Source: Moraxellaceae bacterium
GTDB taxonomy: Bacteria; Pseudomonadota; Gammaproteobacteria; Pseudomonadales; UBA3067
Assembly: GCA_002401525.1 (NCBI GenBank)
Contig: NVTH01000181.1
Coordinates: 1-6,599, forward strand
Direction of reading: 5' to 3'
Length of the DNA stretch: 6,599 nucleotides
Positions 1 to 6,162 of this stretch are shown piece by piece; the stretch's first letter is position 1, and each line of letters opens with the position of its first letter. The notes below the pieces were generated by a model. It did no database searches, was not told the DNA's origin, and saw nothing but the letters and a program-made list of their open reading frames with translations. Position numbers and translations under genes: made by a program.

Positions 1-2196
1 CATGCCAGTTATAACGGCCGAGGCGAATACCTCAGTGCCAGTGACCCGGTCCAATTGGCGGCCGCCTTGGAAAATGTTTTCACCACCATTCAATCCACCG
101 TCGGTTCAGCCAGCGCCGTGGCCTTAAACACTCAAAGTTTGGAGCAAGGAGCGCGGGTCTTTAGGGCATTCTATAACTCACGTACTAATTCAGGTGACGT
201 GGTCGCCATCACCATTGACAACCAAGGCACCATCGACACCACGGAGCTTTGGTCCGCCGCGGCTCAACTGGACACAATTATCGCCAATGACACGCGGAAG
301 GTAATTAGCTACAAAAGAGACGGTGCCAATACCGGTGGAATCCCCTTCGTCTTCACAGACTTGCTAGCCAGCCAACAAGCGTTACTCAACGCGCCCGCTG
401 CGGCTTCTTTACCCGGAGGTTATGGCAACGGCGACGCCGATATTGGCGATGAGCGATTGGATTATCTCCTCGGTGATGCCAGCCACGAAGGAGATGACAT
501 CGACGTGGGAGAATTTCGGGATCGCGAAGCAGACTCAGGAAAATTGGGCGATATTATTCATTCCTCCCCGGTCTACGTCGGAGAGGCACCTTTTTCCGGC
601 CGTGACGAAGCCCCCTTCCCTACTACTAACACCTACTCTAGCTTCGCAGAATCGGTCGAAAATCGTAACCCCATGGTATACATCGGCGCGAATGACGGCA
701 TGCTACACGGCTTCTCCGCAGACACAGGGGCAGAGCTTATCGCCTATGCCCCCAACGAACTCTTGGAAAATTTAAGCGATTTAACCGACCCAGATTATAA
801 CCATCAAATGTACGTCGATCTCACCGCTTCCGTGAGTGACGCGTACATGGTGAACCGCCCTCTTGGGTCACGCCAATGGACTACTTTATTATTGGGTGGC
901 TATCGATCAGGGGGCAAAGGCTACTTTGCCCTCGACATTACTGACCCCGATGCGTATAGCGACATCAACACCGCCGCGGATACTGTACTCTGGGAGTTTG
1001 GTGAAGAGGATGATGGCGGCGTAGGCAGTAGCGATTTGGGTTTCAGCTACAGCCAACCCATTATTGCCATGAGCAATGCAGAAAGCAGTGGTGAAAAACG
1101 CTGGGTGGCTATTTTCGGCAACGGCTACAACAGCACCAGCACGGATGGAGATTCCGCACTTTATATCTTATTCCTAGAGGACGGTGTCGACGGTTCGTGG
1201 GACTCGGGTGACTTTATTAAAATCACCACGGGCTATGGCAAGGCGGAAAGTAGTGATGGAACCACTCCGAATGGACTGGGCAGTCCCGCTCTAGTAGACG
1301 CTGACGGAAACGGCACCGTCGATTACGTCTACGCAGGCGATTTGCAAGGCAACCTAATGCGTTTCGATATTAGCAGCAGCTCTTCATCCGCTTGGACCAA
1401 TTCAAGCAGTCTGCAAACACTCTATCAAGCAGAAGATGGCCTAGGCAATCCACAACCGATTATCATCCAACCGGTGGTGATCTCACACCCAGAGGACGAC
1501 GGACATATTGCTATTATTGGCACCGGCAGCTGGATGACCAACGGCGATGCAACCACCACTGAAATTCAATCACTCTATGGCGTTTGGGATGATCTTAGCA
1601 ACTCCATCGAAGTCACCAAAATTCAGTTAGTGGAACAAGAATTCGCTAACGCGTCAGGACAATTGGAAGGTTATTCATTTCGAACCCTCACATCAAACTA
1701 CGTTACTTGGAAAAATAACGGCAATAACAGCAATAAAGTCAAAGGTTGGTACATCGACTTTGATATCCAGGGCTCAGGCAGCAGCATTATTGAATACCCT
1801 GGCGAACGCGCTACGCAACTCTCCTACATTGCCGGCATCCTCTTCGTGAATACCATATTGCCTAAAGATTCACTGAGCTGTGAAGGCAGCCCCGGCGGAT
1901 ACCAACTCGCCTTCGACCCAAACACTGGCGGTGCGTACGCGGACATTATTTTCGACCTCAATAACGACCACAACTTTGACGAGGATGATCAAAGCGGTGA
2001 CAGCACTCCGGCCGCCATTTTCTATGACAAACCACTGGGACCTTCCACCTTTATCAGCGACCGAGTACTCACTTCCCTGAGTGATGGAGAAATTATTTCC
2101 ACCGGCATTAACGTCACCACCAGTGCCTCCACTGGGCGACTGTCTTGGCGAGAAATTGATATTTCCACCGTGAATAATGATGACGACGGCAACTAA
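1..2196 (+). CDS. pilY1: PilY1-type type IV pilus tip adhesin / assembly factor, C-terminal part (5' truncated by window edge)
   Basis: The reading frame is open from base 1 (first residues HASYNGRGEYLSASDP), so the TTG at 55 is not the real start; 731 residues are visible. PilY1 proteins are usually well over 1000 residues, so the signal peptide and N-terminal (von Willebrand A-like) part lie upstream. What is visible matches the PilC/PilY1 beta-propeller region: a GDIIHSSPVYVG block (about residues 182-193), NPMVYIGANDGMLHGF (about 223-238), a LLLGGYRSGGKGYFALDITDP block (about 295-315), and the family calcium loop DADGNGTVDYVYAGD (433-447). A second EF-hand-like loop, DLNNDHNFDEDD, sits at 652-663. 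The C-terminus has the family-typical GRLSWREI. In the family this surface protein sits at the pilus tip with the minor pilins, and calcium binding tunes extension and retraction. No RGD motif is seen in the visible part. It is followed by a 79-bp gap and two further pilus genes. Confidence 0.94.
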   Translation, partial: HASYNGRGEYLSASDPVQLAAALENVFTTIQSTVGSASAVALNTQSLEQGARVFRAFYNSRTNSGDVVAITIDNQGTIDTTELWSAAAQLDTIIANDTRKVISYKRDGANTGGIPFVFTDLLASQQALLNAPAAASLPGGYGNGDADIGDERLDYLLGDASHEGDDIDVGEFRDREADSGKLGDIIHSSPVYVGEAPFSGRDEAPFPTTNTYSSFAESVENRNPMVYIGANDGMLHGFSADTGAELIAYAPNELLENLSDLTDPDYNHQMYVDLTASVSDAYMVNRPLGSRQWTTLLLGGYRSGGKGYFALDITDPDAYSDINTAADTVLWEFGEEDDGGVGSSDLGFSYSQPIIAMSNAESSGEKRWVAIFGNGYNSTSTDGDSALYILFLEDGVDGSWDSGDFIKITTGYGKAESSDGTTPNGLGSPALVDADGNGTVDYVYAGDLQGNLMRFDISSSSSSAWTNSSSLQTLYQAEDGLGNPQPIIIQPVVISHPEDDGHIAIIGTGSWMTNGDATTTEIQSLYGVWDDLSNSIEVTKIQLVEQEFANASGQLEGYSFRTLTSNYVTWKNNGNNSNKVKGWYIDFDIQGSGSSIIEYPGERATQLSYIAGILFVNTILPKDSLSCEGSPGGYQLAFDPNTGGAYADIIFDLNNDHNFDEDDQSGDSTPAAIFYDKPLGPSTFISDRVLTSLSDGEIISTGINVTTSASTGRLSWREIDISTVNNDDDGN
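1297..1341 (+). other. Calcium-binding loop of the PilY1 beta-propeller
   Basis: This codes for DADGNGTVDYVYAGD. Asp at loop positions 1, 3 and 9, Asn at 5 and a backbone position at 7 reproduce the EF-hand-like site known from Pseudomonas PilY1, where calcium occupancy controls pilus retraction. All liganding residues appear intact, so calcium binding is likely. Confidence 0.75.
1954..1989 (+). other. Second EF-hand-like acidic loop near the PilY1 C-terminus
   Basis: This codes for DLNNDHNFDEDD, with side-chain oxygens at positions 1, 3, 5, 7, 9 and 12 of a 12-residue EF-hand loop. Position 6 is His instead of the usual Gly. DLNxDxxxD segments are common near the end of PilY1 proteins. Actual metal binding is inferred. 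Confidence 0.5.
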
Positions 2197-2275
2197 ACTT
2201 CAACGTTTAGTAATCTCTCGATCTTGAGATAACCTCAACATTCACCGGGATAAATAGATTAAATAAGGAACCACT

Positions 2276-2677
2276 ATGAAATTTCAAGACAAGGCTTTTT
2301 TAAACCGAATCATCGGTGCGATTACCAAGCCGATAATGACAATCCTTCAAGTGGCGCTTATCGCCCTCCTCGTGCCCCTCACTGTAATGGCTGAGGAGCC
2401 GCCTCCGAAGGACCCTAAAATTCAATTGCCTGATTACTACCCTGAACGTTTCGATAAGGTGGGTGAACTGCGCAATTTGTCCCTATCAGACAGAATGCTA
2501 TACATGAATGCGAGCAAATTTAAATTAAAACCTGAAGTGCGCGTTTATCTACTAGACTCACCTATGGCGAGCCTCGCCCAACTCAAATCGAAGATGGTGA
2601 TAGGGATCCAATTCAACAGTGCAAAAGAAATAACCGGCATATGGGTTCTTCCGGTCAAGATGCATCATCCAAGCTAA
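2276..2677 (+). CDS. Small exported PilY2-like protein between pilY1 and pilE
   Basis: This is a 133-residue protein. The ATG is preceded by AAGGAA (2265-2270) at a 5-nt spacing, which fixes the start. Residues 1-39 are a long N-terminal segment with a hydrophobic core (about 20-36) ending in VMA before EEPPP, consistent with a Sec signal peptide cleaved near residue 39. The mature part of about 94 residues alternates short hydrophobic stretches: GELRNLSLSDRMLYMN, KLKPEVRVYLL, LAQLKSKMVIGIQF, ITGIWVLP. This suggests a small all-beta fold. Location between pilY1 and pilE, size, export signal and the conserved-looking ITGIWVLP-type end all fit PilY2, a poorly understood fimbrial biogenesis protein of Pseudomonas. 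The family link rests on position and pattern, not on clear recognition of a domain. A periplasmic or outer-membrane role in PilY1 or minor-pilin assembly is inferred. It ends 12 bp before the pilE start, so the two are probably co-transcribed. Confidence 0.85.
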   Translation: MKFQDKAFLNRIIGAITKPIMTILQVALIALLVPLTVMAEEPPPKDPKIQLPDYYPERFDKVGELRNLSLSDRMLYMNASKFKLKPEVRVYLLDSPMASLAQLKSKMVIGIQFNSAKEITGIWVLPVKMHHPS

Positions 2678-2689
2678 TAGAGGTAGATC

Positions 2690-3112
2690 ATGAGACACTT
2701 AAAAGGATTCACGCTCGTTGAGCTACTCATCACTGTCGCCATCGTAGGGATCATGGCTTCCATCGCAATTCCGATGTATTCCGAACAAATTTCTAAAACC
2801 AATCGCAAAGATGCTCAAGGCGCATTGCTTGAATTCCAAAACGCAATGGAGCGATTCTACGCGGAACAAAGTCCTTACACCTATCGCGGCGCGGGCACCA
2901 ATGGCGACGATACCGGCAGCCCCGAAATATTCGCCACTGAATCCCCTTTGCATGCGACCAACAAGACTTACGACCTAGTCATTACCGCTGCCAACGCCTC
3001 CACTTATACCCTCAGTGTGGTTCCAAAGAATGCCCAGTCCGACGACCGCTGCGGCACCATGACGGTGGATAACACAGGGCAAAAAACCTCAGACGATACC
3101 AATTGCTGGTAG
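2690..3112 (+). CDS. pilE: PilE-type minor type IV pilin (prepilin)
   Basis: This is a 140-residue prepilin. The leader MRHLKG is cut by prepilin peptidase between G6 and F7. FTLVE follows, giving the N-methylated Phe(+1) and the essential Glu(+5, residue 11). The hydrophobic N-terminal helix spans about residues 7-30, and an amphipathic helix with RKDAQGALLEFQNAMERFY follows at about 39-57, as in PilE. The globular domain ends with a disulfide-bonded D-region: C121 and C139 flank a GTMTVDNTGQKTSDDTN stretch, with a terminal Trp. Length is normal for the family. The ATG has AGAGG (2679-2683) upstream at 6-nt spacing and lies 12 bp after the preceding stop. PilE is a minor pilin that joins the priming complex at the pilus tip with FimU, PilV, PilW, PilX and PilY1. 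It appears to be the last gene of the operon, since a hairpin and a 434-bp spacer follow. Confidence 0.94.
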   Translation: MRHLKGFTLVELLITVAIVGIMASIAIPMYSEQISKTNRKDAQGALLEFQNAMERFYAEQSPYTYRGAGTNGDDTGSPEIFATESPLHATNKTYDLVITAANASTYTLSVVPKNAQSDDRCGTMTVDNTGQKTSDDTNCW

Positions 3113-3143
3113 GGAGTATTTGCTGTTAGATCAATCGATGACC

Positions 3144-3178
3144 AAGCATGGGGGTAATACCCCATCACGCCCATGCTT
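3144..3178 (+). terminator. Hairpin downstream of pilE, possible weak terminator or mRNA 3' stabiliser
   Basis: AAGCATGGG (3144-3152) and CCCATGCTT (3170-3178) are perfect 9-bp complements. A nested GGGG/CCCC pair (3151-3154 with 3160-3163) could form instead of, or stacked on, the inner part of the stem. It starts 31 bases after the pilE stop. No U-run follows, so it is a poor classical intrinsic terminator and may instead protect the transcript end. Confidence 0.4.
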
Positions 3179-3247
3179 ATACGTTACAGGCCTCTATACA
3201 CGATCGACATTCTTTTCTCTACGCTCATCAATCCCCTAGGCTGTATT

Positions 3248-3337
3248 GTTCTTTCTACTGTTTCTACTATTTCTATTCTTCCCGTTTCTCCAGTTCTTGT
3301 TGTACTTTAATTCTTTAGTTCTTTCTAACCTTTTGTT
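3248..3337. repeat. Pyrimidine-rich degenerate tandem repeat, 9-nt period
   Basis: TTTCTACTG (3252-3260), TTTCTACTA (3261-3269) and TTTCTATTC (3270-3278) follow each other directly. TTTCTCCAG (3285-3293) and looser TTCTT units come after. GTTCTTTCTA occurs exactly at 3248-3257 and again at 3318-3327. The plus strand is almost all T and C across the tract. Confidence 0.6.
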
Positions 3338-3382
3338 TCCCATGAACGTAAGATTCTAAAACGATTTTACAAAACCGTATTC

Positions 3383-3388
3383 TATAAT
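3383..3388 (+). promoter_or_regulatory. Possible -10 box upstream of the channel gene
   Basis: There is a perfect TATAAT 158 bases before the channel start codon. No good -35 hexamer lies 15-19 nt upstream (the nearest, TTTACA at 3366-3371, is only 11 nt away). It is therefore a weak prediction in AT-rich DNA. Confidence 0.3.
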
Positions 3389-3546
3389 TAGGGCGAGCAA
3401 TCAATCTCAAACCACCATGCTTCCAAATTTCTGTCTTGAGCGCTACACTGGCGGCCCATTTTCTCTAGCAACCCAAACGCAATACACATTTCCATCACTC
3501 TCAAACCACGCCACATTGTTTAAAATCAAAATAGGTATCACTTACC

Positions 3547-4344
3547 GTGTCAGCAAAATCCTTTCAACAAAAACTTGAACACTTTCGAAGCAACAAGCTA
3601 TTCGAGCTTTTCGTCGTTTCTATTATCGTTATTTCAGCATTAATGGTCGGTGTAAAAACCTACGACATGTCGAGTAACGCTGTCTCCCTGCTGACGTGGA
3701 TCGATTTAGCCATCACGCTTATCTTTGTATTTGAACTCTCAGTGCGATTTCTAGGCGAAGAAGTTAAAACCAACTTTTTTAAAAGTGGTTGGAATCTTTT
3801 CGACACTCTAGTCGTGGCGATTAGCTTAATCCCAATTGAAGGCAGTGAAATGGCAGTCATTGGGCGACTGATTCGAATATTCCGTGTATTGCGAATGATT
3901 TCTTTTATCCCTGAGCTCCGCATCCTGATTAATTCTCTGTTTAAGGCCTTGCCTCAACTAGGCTACGTCGTACTGCTCATGTTCATTATTTTCTATATTT
4001 ACGCCGCACTGGGCAGCACCATTTTTGGCGCAATCAACCCCGTCTTATGGGGGGACATCTCAATTTCCATGTTAACTTTATTTCGTGTTATGACCTTTGA
4101 AGATTGGACCGACGTAATGTACGAAACCATGGAAGTCTACGGCATTAGTTGGCTTTACTTTCTAAGTTTTATTTTTCTCACCACGTTCGCCTTTCTAAAT
4201 ATGGTGATTGGCATTATCGTTGGAGTCATGGATGAAGAGCACGCCAGGGAGCGAGAGGAGAAAGATGCCCTCGAGGGCAAGGCGACTTTAGATGATCTTA
4301 GAGAAGACATTAAACAACTTAAAATACTCTTAGAAAAAAAGTAA
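3547..4344 (+). CDS. Single-domain voltage-gated cation (Na+/Ca2+) channel, NaChBac-like family
   Basis: This 265-residue protein has the six-helix layout of bacterial voltage-gated channels, which assemble as tetramers in the inner membrane. Segments are S1 about 18-37, S2 50-68 with the counter-charge E63, S3 82-96 with D86, S4 103-122 with gating arginines R107, R110, R113 and R116 at three-residue spacing, S5 136-160, pore helix 171-183, S6 202-228. The C-terminal tail 229-265 is highly charged, with a heptad-like leucine pattern (LDDLREDIKQLKILLEKK) that suggests the tetrameric coiled coil of this family. The selectivity filter is T183-F-E-D-W-T-D189, more acidic than the LESWS-type sodium filters. 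The start is GTG: an in-frame stop at 3532-3534 excludes anything upstream, and a weak AGG (3533-3535) lies 11 nt before it. The next in-frame ATG would remove S1. A strong terminator follows, so it looks monocistronic. Membrane excitability or motility signalling is inferred from relatives. Confidence 0.92.
   Translation: MSAKSFQQKLEHFRSNKLFELFVVSIIVISALMVGVKTYDMSSNAVSLLTWIDLAITLIFVFELSVRFLGEEVKTNFFKSGWNLFDTLVVAISLIPIEGSEMAVIGRLIRIFRVLRMISFIPELRILINSLFKALPQLGYVVLLMFIIFYIYAALGSTIFGAINPVLWGDISISMLTLFRVMTFEDWTDVMYETMEVYGISWLYFLSFIFLTTFAFLNMVIGIIVGVMDEEHAREREEKDALEGKATLDDLREDIKQLKILLEKK
4093..4113 (+). other. Selectivity filter of the channel (TFEDWTD)
   Basis: This codes for residues 183-189. 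Against the NavAb filter (TLESWSM), Ser becomes Asp at the fourth position and Met becomes Asp at the seventh. These are two of the three positions changed to Asp in the engineered calcium channel CavAb (TLDDWSD). Each subunit would contribute three acidic side chains (E185, D186, D189). Confidence 0.8.
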
Positions 4345-4360
4345 TTTAGCGTTCTTATTT

Positions 4361-4385
4361 AGGCGCTTTATTTAAGCGCTTTTTT
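4361..4385 (+). terminator. Rho-independent terminator of the channel gene
   Basis: The stem AGGCGCTT (4361-4368) pairs with AAGCGCTT (4374-4381) around the loop TATTT. It has one G-U pair and is followed by an unbroken T run to 4385. It starts 17 bases after the stop codon. Confidence 0.88.
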
Positions 4386-4417
4386 AAGTCCAAGGTGTAA
4401 CGCTGGCATTGAGGCAT

Positions 4418-4456
4418 GACTGTTATCCCTAAGGGTTACTCTTCGGGATAACAGTC
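4418..4456. repeat. 12-bp perfect inverted repeat between convergent genes
   Basis: GACTGTTATCCC (4418-4429) and GGGATAACAGTC (4445-4456) are exact reverse complements around a 15-nt loop. A second pair, TTACTC (4436-4441) in the loop and GAGTAA (4457-4462) directly after the stem, overlaps it, so two alternative hairpins are possible. No T run follows on either strand, so it is not a standard terminator. It may block read-through between the converging channel and transporter transcripts, or be an isolated palindromic repeat. Confidence 0.7.
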
Positions 4457-4505
4457 GAGTAAAAGGTAGGTAGTAAAGAATAAACTGCATACGATCAACA
4501 GCAAC

Positions 4506-4521
4506 GATTCATCCATGAATC
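4506..4521. repeat. Short inverted repeat downstream of the transporter gene
   Basis: GATTCA and TGAATC are separated by the four bases TCCA. This 6-bp hairpin lies 40-55 bases past the end of the minus-strand transporter gene. No T run follows on the minus strand, so a role in termination is doubtful. Confidence 0.3.
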
Positions 4522-4560
4522 CTAGTCTTTGCAATTTATTTAAAGCCCAGTTTTTTAAAG

Positions 4561-5802
4561 CTATATTTTTTGAAGCTTAGGAATAGGCATTAGCACCACT
4601 GCAATCACAGCAACCAATGCGACGCCCATGTAAAGACTAAACGCTAAAAAGTAATTGCCATTCACATCGGCTAAATAACCGGCTCCTACAGGCCCTATGC
4701 CCGCCACCAAGGTCACCACGATGCCCCGCACCGCCATAAGCCGGGCATTATTAAGCACCCCAAAAAAATTCGCGATCAATGATGCCGAAGACACGGCTGA
4801 CATGCCGTAACCCAAGCCAAAAGTGATCACAAACAAATAAACGTACAGCGGCCCAGTGGCTTCTTTCAAAAAATAGTAACCCACTAACTGCCCAAACAAG
4901 CCCACCGCCAATAAGCGACGAGGGTCCAACCGATCGCCCAGAATACCGGTAAACAGCCGTCCACCGGCCCCTATGGTGCCTTGTAATCCCAGAGCCGTAC
5001 CGGCCAACACCGGATCAATGCCCACATCAGTCAAATGCAATACCAACTGACTAGTGACAATGGTCGCCCCCATTACCGCGGCGCTGCCGCCCATGACGAT
5101 TAACCAAAAGCTTGATGTTTTGAGTGCATCCACCGCCCGCCAGCTTTCCACCGAGCGAAACACTTTGGAAGTCTTCCTCGCGGCACCTTCCAGCTCAAGT
5201 GAATCAGCGCTGCCACCGTCCACAAACTGCCCCACATCACTGGGCCTTTCTTTGACCACTAATAAGGATATTAATGAGGCTGTTAGAGAGCCAATCGCCA
5301 TCGCGGCCCAAATATGCTGCCAAGTGCCCGTTGCATCAATGTACATAGACGCGGGAATTGCGCACAAAGAGCCCAGCCCCCCCGCACTCAGAAAAATACC
5401 TAACGCCAGTGAACGCTTATGGTGGAACCAATTGGCAATCAACTGATTGCCAGGAATCACCGTCTGCATTGCCATACCGATGCCCATCATCAGCCCTGCC
5501 CCGAGGTAAAACTGCCAAAGCGAGTCAGTGTAGTAGGTGGTCATTGCACCCGAGGCGTTCACAAAACCGCCCAAAAATATGGTCTTTCGATTGCCTATGC
5601 GATCGATAATATAGGCTACCATGGGCCCAGACAGCCCGTAGATAGCAGCGATCAATGCAAAGCCAACCCCCATTTGAGCGCGCGACCATCCAAACTCGGC
5701 CACCATGGAGGGTAATACCACCCCTACCCCAGAAAAAGTTAATCCTATTGCAAGAAAATAAATAACACTCAGACCTGCCAATAACTTCCAACCGTAAAAC
5801 AT
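4561..5802 (-). CDS. Major facilitator superfamily transporter, OFA/monocarboxylate-porter-like
   Basis: This 413-residue inner-membrane protein has about 12 hydrophobic segments in two halves joined by a polar loop (about 184-230), the standard size for the superfamily. Motif A lies between helices 2 and 3 as GPMVAYIIDRIGNRK (59-73), with the conserved D67-R68 and G70. A second copy occurs in the C-terminal half as GRLFTGILGDRLDPRR (281-296). The segment NWFHHKRSLALGIFLSAGGLGS (124-145), the N-terminal FYGWK, the EFGWSRAQ stretch (36-43) and KERPSDVG (184-191) are typical of the oxalate/formate antiporter and monocarboxylate-porter branches. A small organic anion is thus the likely substrate, but none can be named. 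The ATG at 5802 gives the FYGWK start common in this group. Upstream GAAGTGA is only a weak ribosome binding site. No co-directional neighbour is visible, and it converges with the channel gene. Confidence 0.93.
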   Translation of the reverse strand: MFYGWKLLAGLSVIYFLAIGLTFSGVGVVLPSMVAEFGWSRAQMGVGFALIAAIYGLSGPMVAYIIDRIGNRKTIFLGGFVNASGAMTTYYTDSLWQFYLGAGLMMGIGMAMQTVIPGNQLIANWFHHKRSLALGIFLSAGGLGSLCAIPASMYIDATGTWQHIWAAMAIGSLTASLISLLVVKERPSDVGQFVDGGSADSLELEGAARKTSKVFRSVESWRAVDALKTSSFWLIVMGGSAAVMGATIVTSQLVLHLTDVGIDPVLAGTALGLQGTIGAGGRLFTGILGDRLDPRRLLAVGLFGQLVGYYFLKEATGPLYVYLFVITFGLGYGMSAVSSASLIANFFGVLNNARLMAVRGIVVTLVAGIGPVGAGYLADVNGNYFLAFSLYMGVALVAVIAVVLMPIPKLQKI

Positions 5803-5833
5803 GGTAAATCACTTCAATATTAAGGCGTATAAG

Positions 5834-5862
5834 CTTATTTTTAGAAGGCTTAGCGCTGTCTA
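5834..5862 (-). promoter_or_regulatory. Possible sigma-70 promoter of the transporter gene
   Basis: On the minus strand TAGACA (5862-5857; five of six matches to the -35 consensus) is followed after exactly 17 nt by AATAAG (5839-5834; four of six to -10). It lies about 30-60 bases before the transporter ATG. The -10 lacks the final T, so strength is probably low and the call is tentative. Confidence 0.3.
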
Positions 5863-5895
5863 TATGACCTAAAAAGATGAGGCCCGACCATATAG
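5860..5895. promoter_or_regulatory. Candidate operator: spaced inverted repeat upstream of the transporter
   Basis: CTATATG (5860-5866) and CATATAG (5889-5895) are perfect 7-bp inverted half-sites whose centres lie 29 bp apart, close to three helical turns. The left half overlaps the candidate -35 box. This geometry suits a repressor or activator dimer, but no matching regulator gene is in the window. Confidence 0.25.
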
Positions 5896-5914
5896 AAAGG
5901 CGCTATCAATTGCA

Positions 5915-6055
5915 ATGATCGCGTTGCGAAGCGGATTAGCTGCGGTGTTTCCCAAGGCTAAGCGTATGATTTCCCTAGCCTGCGTCGTCCTTCTAATACA
6001 CGACATGGAAAAAGACATTCACAGACACTTAATAAGGGCCAAGGATGTCCAATAA
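5915..6055 (+). CDS. Possible small or remnant protein, divergent from the transporter
   Basis: This 46-codon open frame starts at ATG 5915 and ends with TAA at 6053-6055. The same frame is open back to a stop at 5870-5872. The product has a basic N-terminal part (LRSGLAAVFPKAKRM), a hydrophobic stretch (ISLACVVLLI) and a charged, probably helical tail (HDMEKDIHRHLIRAKDVQ). The ribosome binding site is poor for 5915 (GAAAGG is 14 nt away). An internal ATG at 5966 has AAGG at 8-nt spacing and would give 29 residues. I do not recognise a family. It could be a leader peptide, a small membrane protein, the remnant of a divergent gene, or chance. Confidence 0.22.
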   Translation: MIALRSGLAAVFPKAKRMISLACVVLLIHDMEKDIHRHLIRAKDVQ

Positions 6056-6162
6056 TGATGGATCCAAAGACAGTAAATAAATTATCACTGCCATTCTCAG
6101 ATTGATCTCTGCTGATAAAGAGGCGATAACTAGCCTGACACAGCGTATTGCTTCATTTAACT

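Larger units (their letters stand above)
3113..3546. other. Intergenic spacer between pilE and the channel gene
   Basis: This 434-bp stretch holds no convincing gene. It contains the pilE hairpin, a pyrimidine-rich repetitive tract (about 3248-3337), a TATAAT box at 3383-3388, and an AT-rich leader before the channel start. A 45-codon plus-strand frame (3173-3310) and a 35-codon minus-strand frame starting at 3343 cross the repeat. Neither has a ribosome binding site. Confidence 0.6.

Noticed and set aside
55..57. TTG as the start codon of the first gene
   Set aside because: The frame is open to base 1 and its upstream residues continue the PilY1 sequence, so the gene is simply cut by the window edge.
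2213..2230. ATCTC/GAGAT hairpin between pilY1 and the next gene
   Set aside because: It is only a 5-bp stem with an 8-nt loop and no T run; the spacing fits simple co-transcription.
2723..2953. 76-codon minus-strand frame opposite pilE
   Set aside because: It lies wholly within the unmistakable prepilin gene on the other strand and resembles no known protein.
3138..3239. 33-codon plus-strand frame after pilE
   Set aside because: There is no ribosome binding site near its ATG, it runs through the hairpin, and its composition is not protein-like.
4445..4462. Resemblance of GGGATAACAG to the I-SceI homing-endonuclease site
   Set aside because: Only about half of the 18-bp site matches, and the segment is explained as the arm of an inverted repeat.
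5525..5812. 95-codon minus-strand frame and several plus-strand frames over the transporter gene
   Set aside because: They are shifted or opposite-strand readings of the transporter, whose motifs and 12 membrane segments explain the DNA.
6005..6055. Faint resemblance of DIHRHLIRAKD to segments of AraC-type regulators
   Set aside because: The match is a handful of residues recalled from memory, with no helix-turn-helix downstream in any frame; too weak to name a family.
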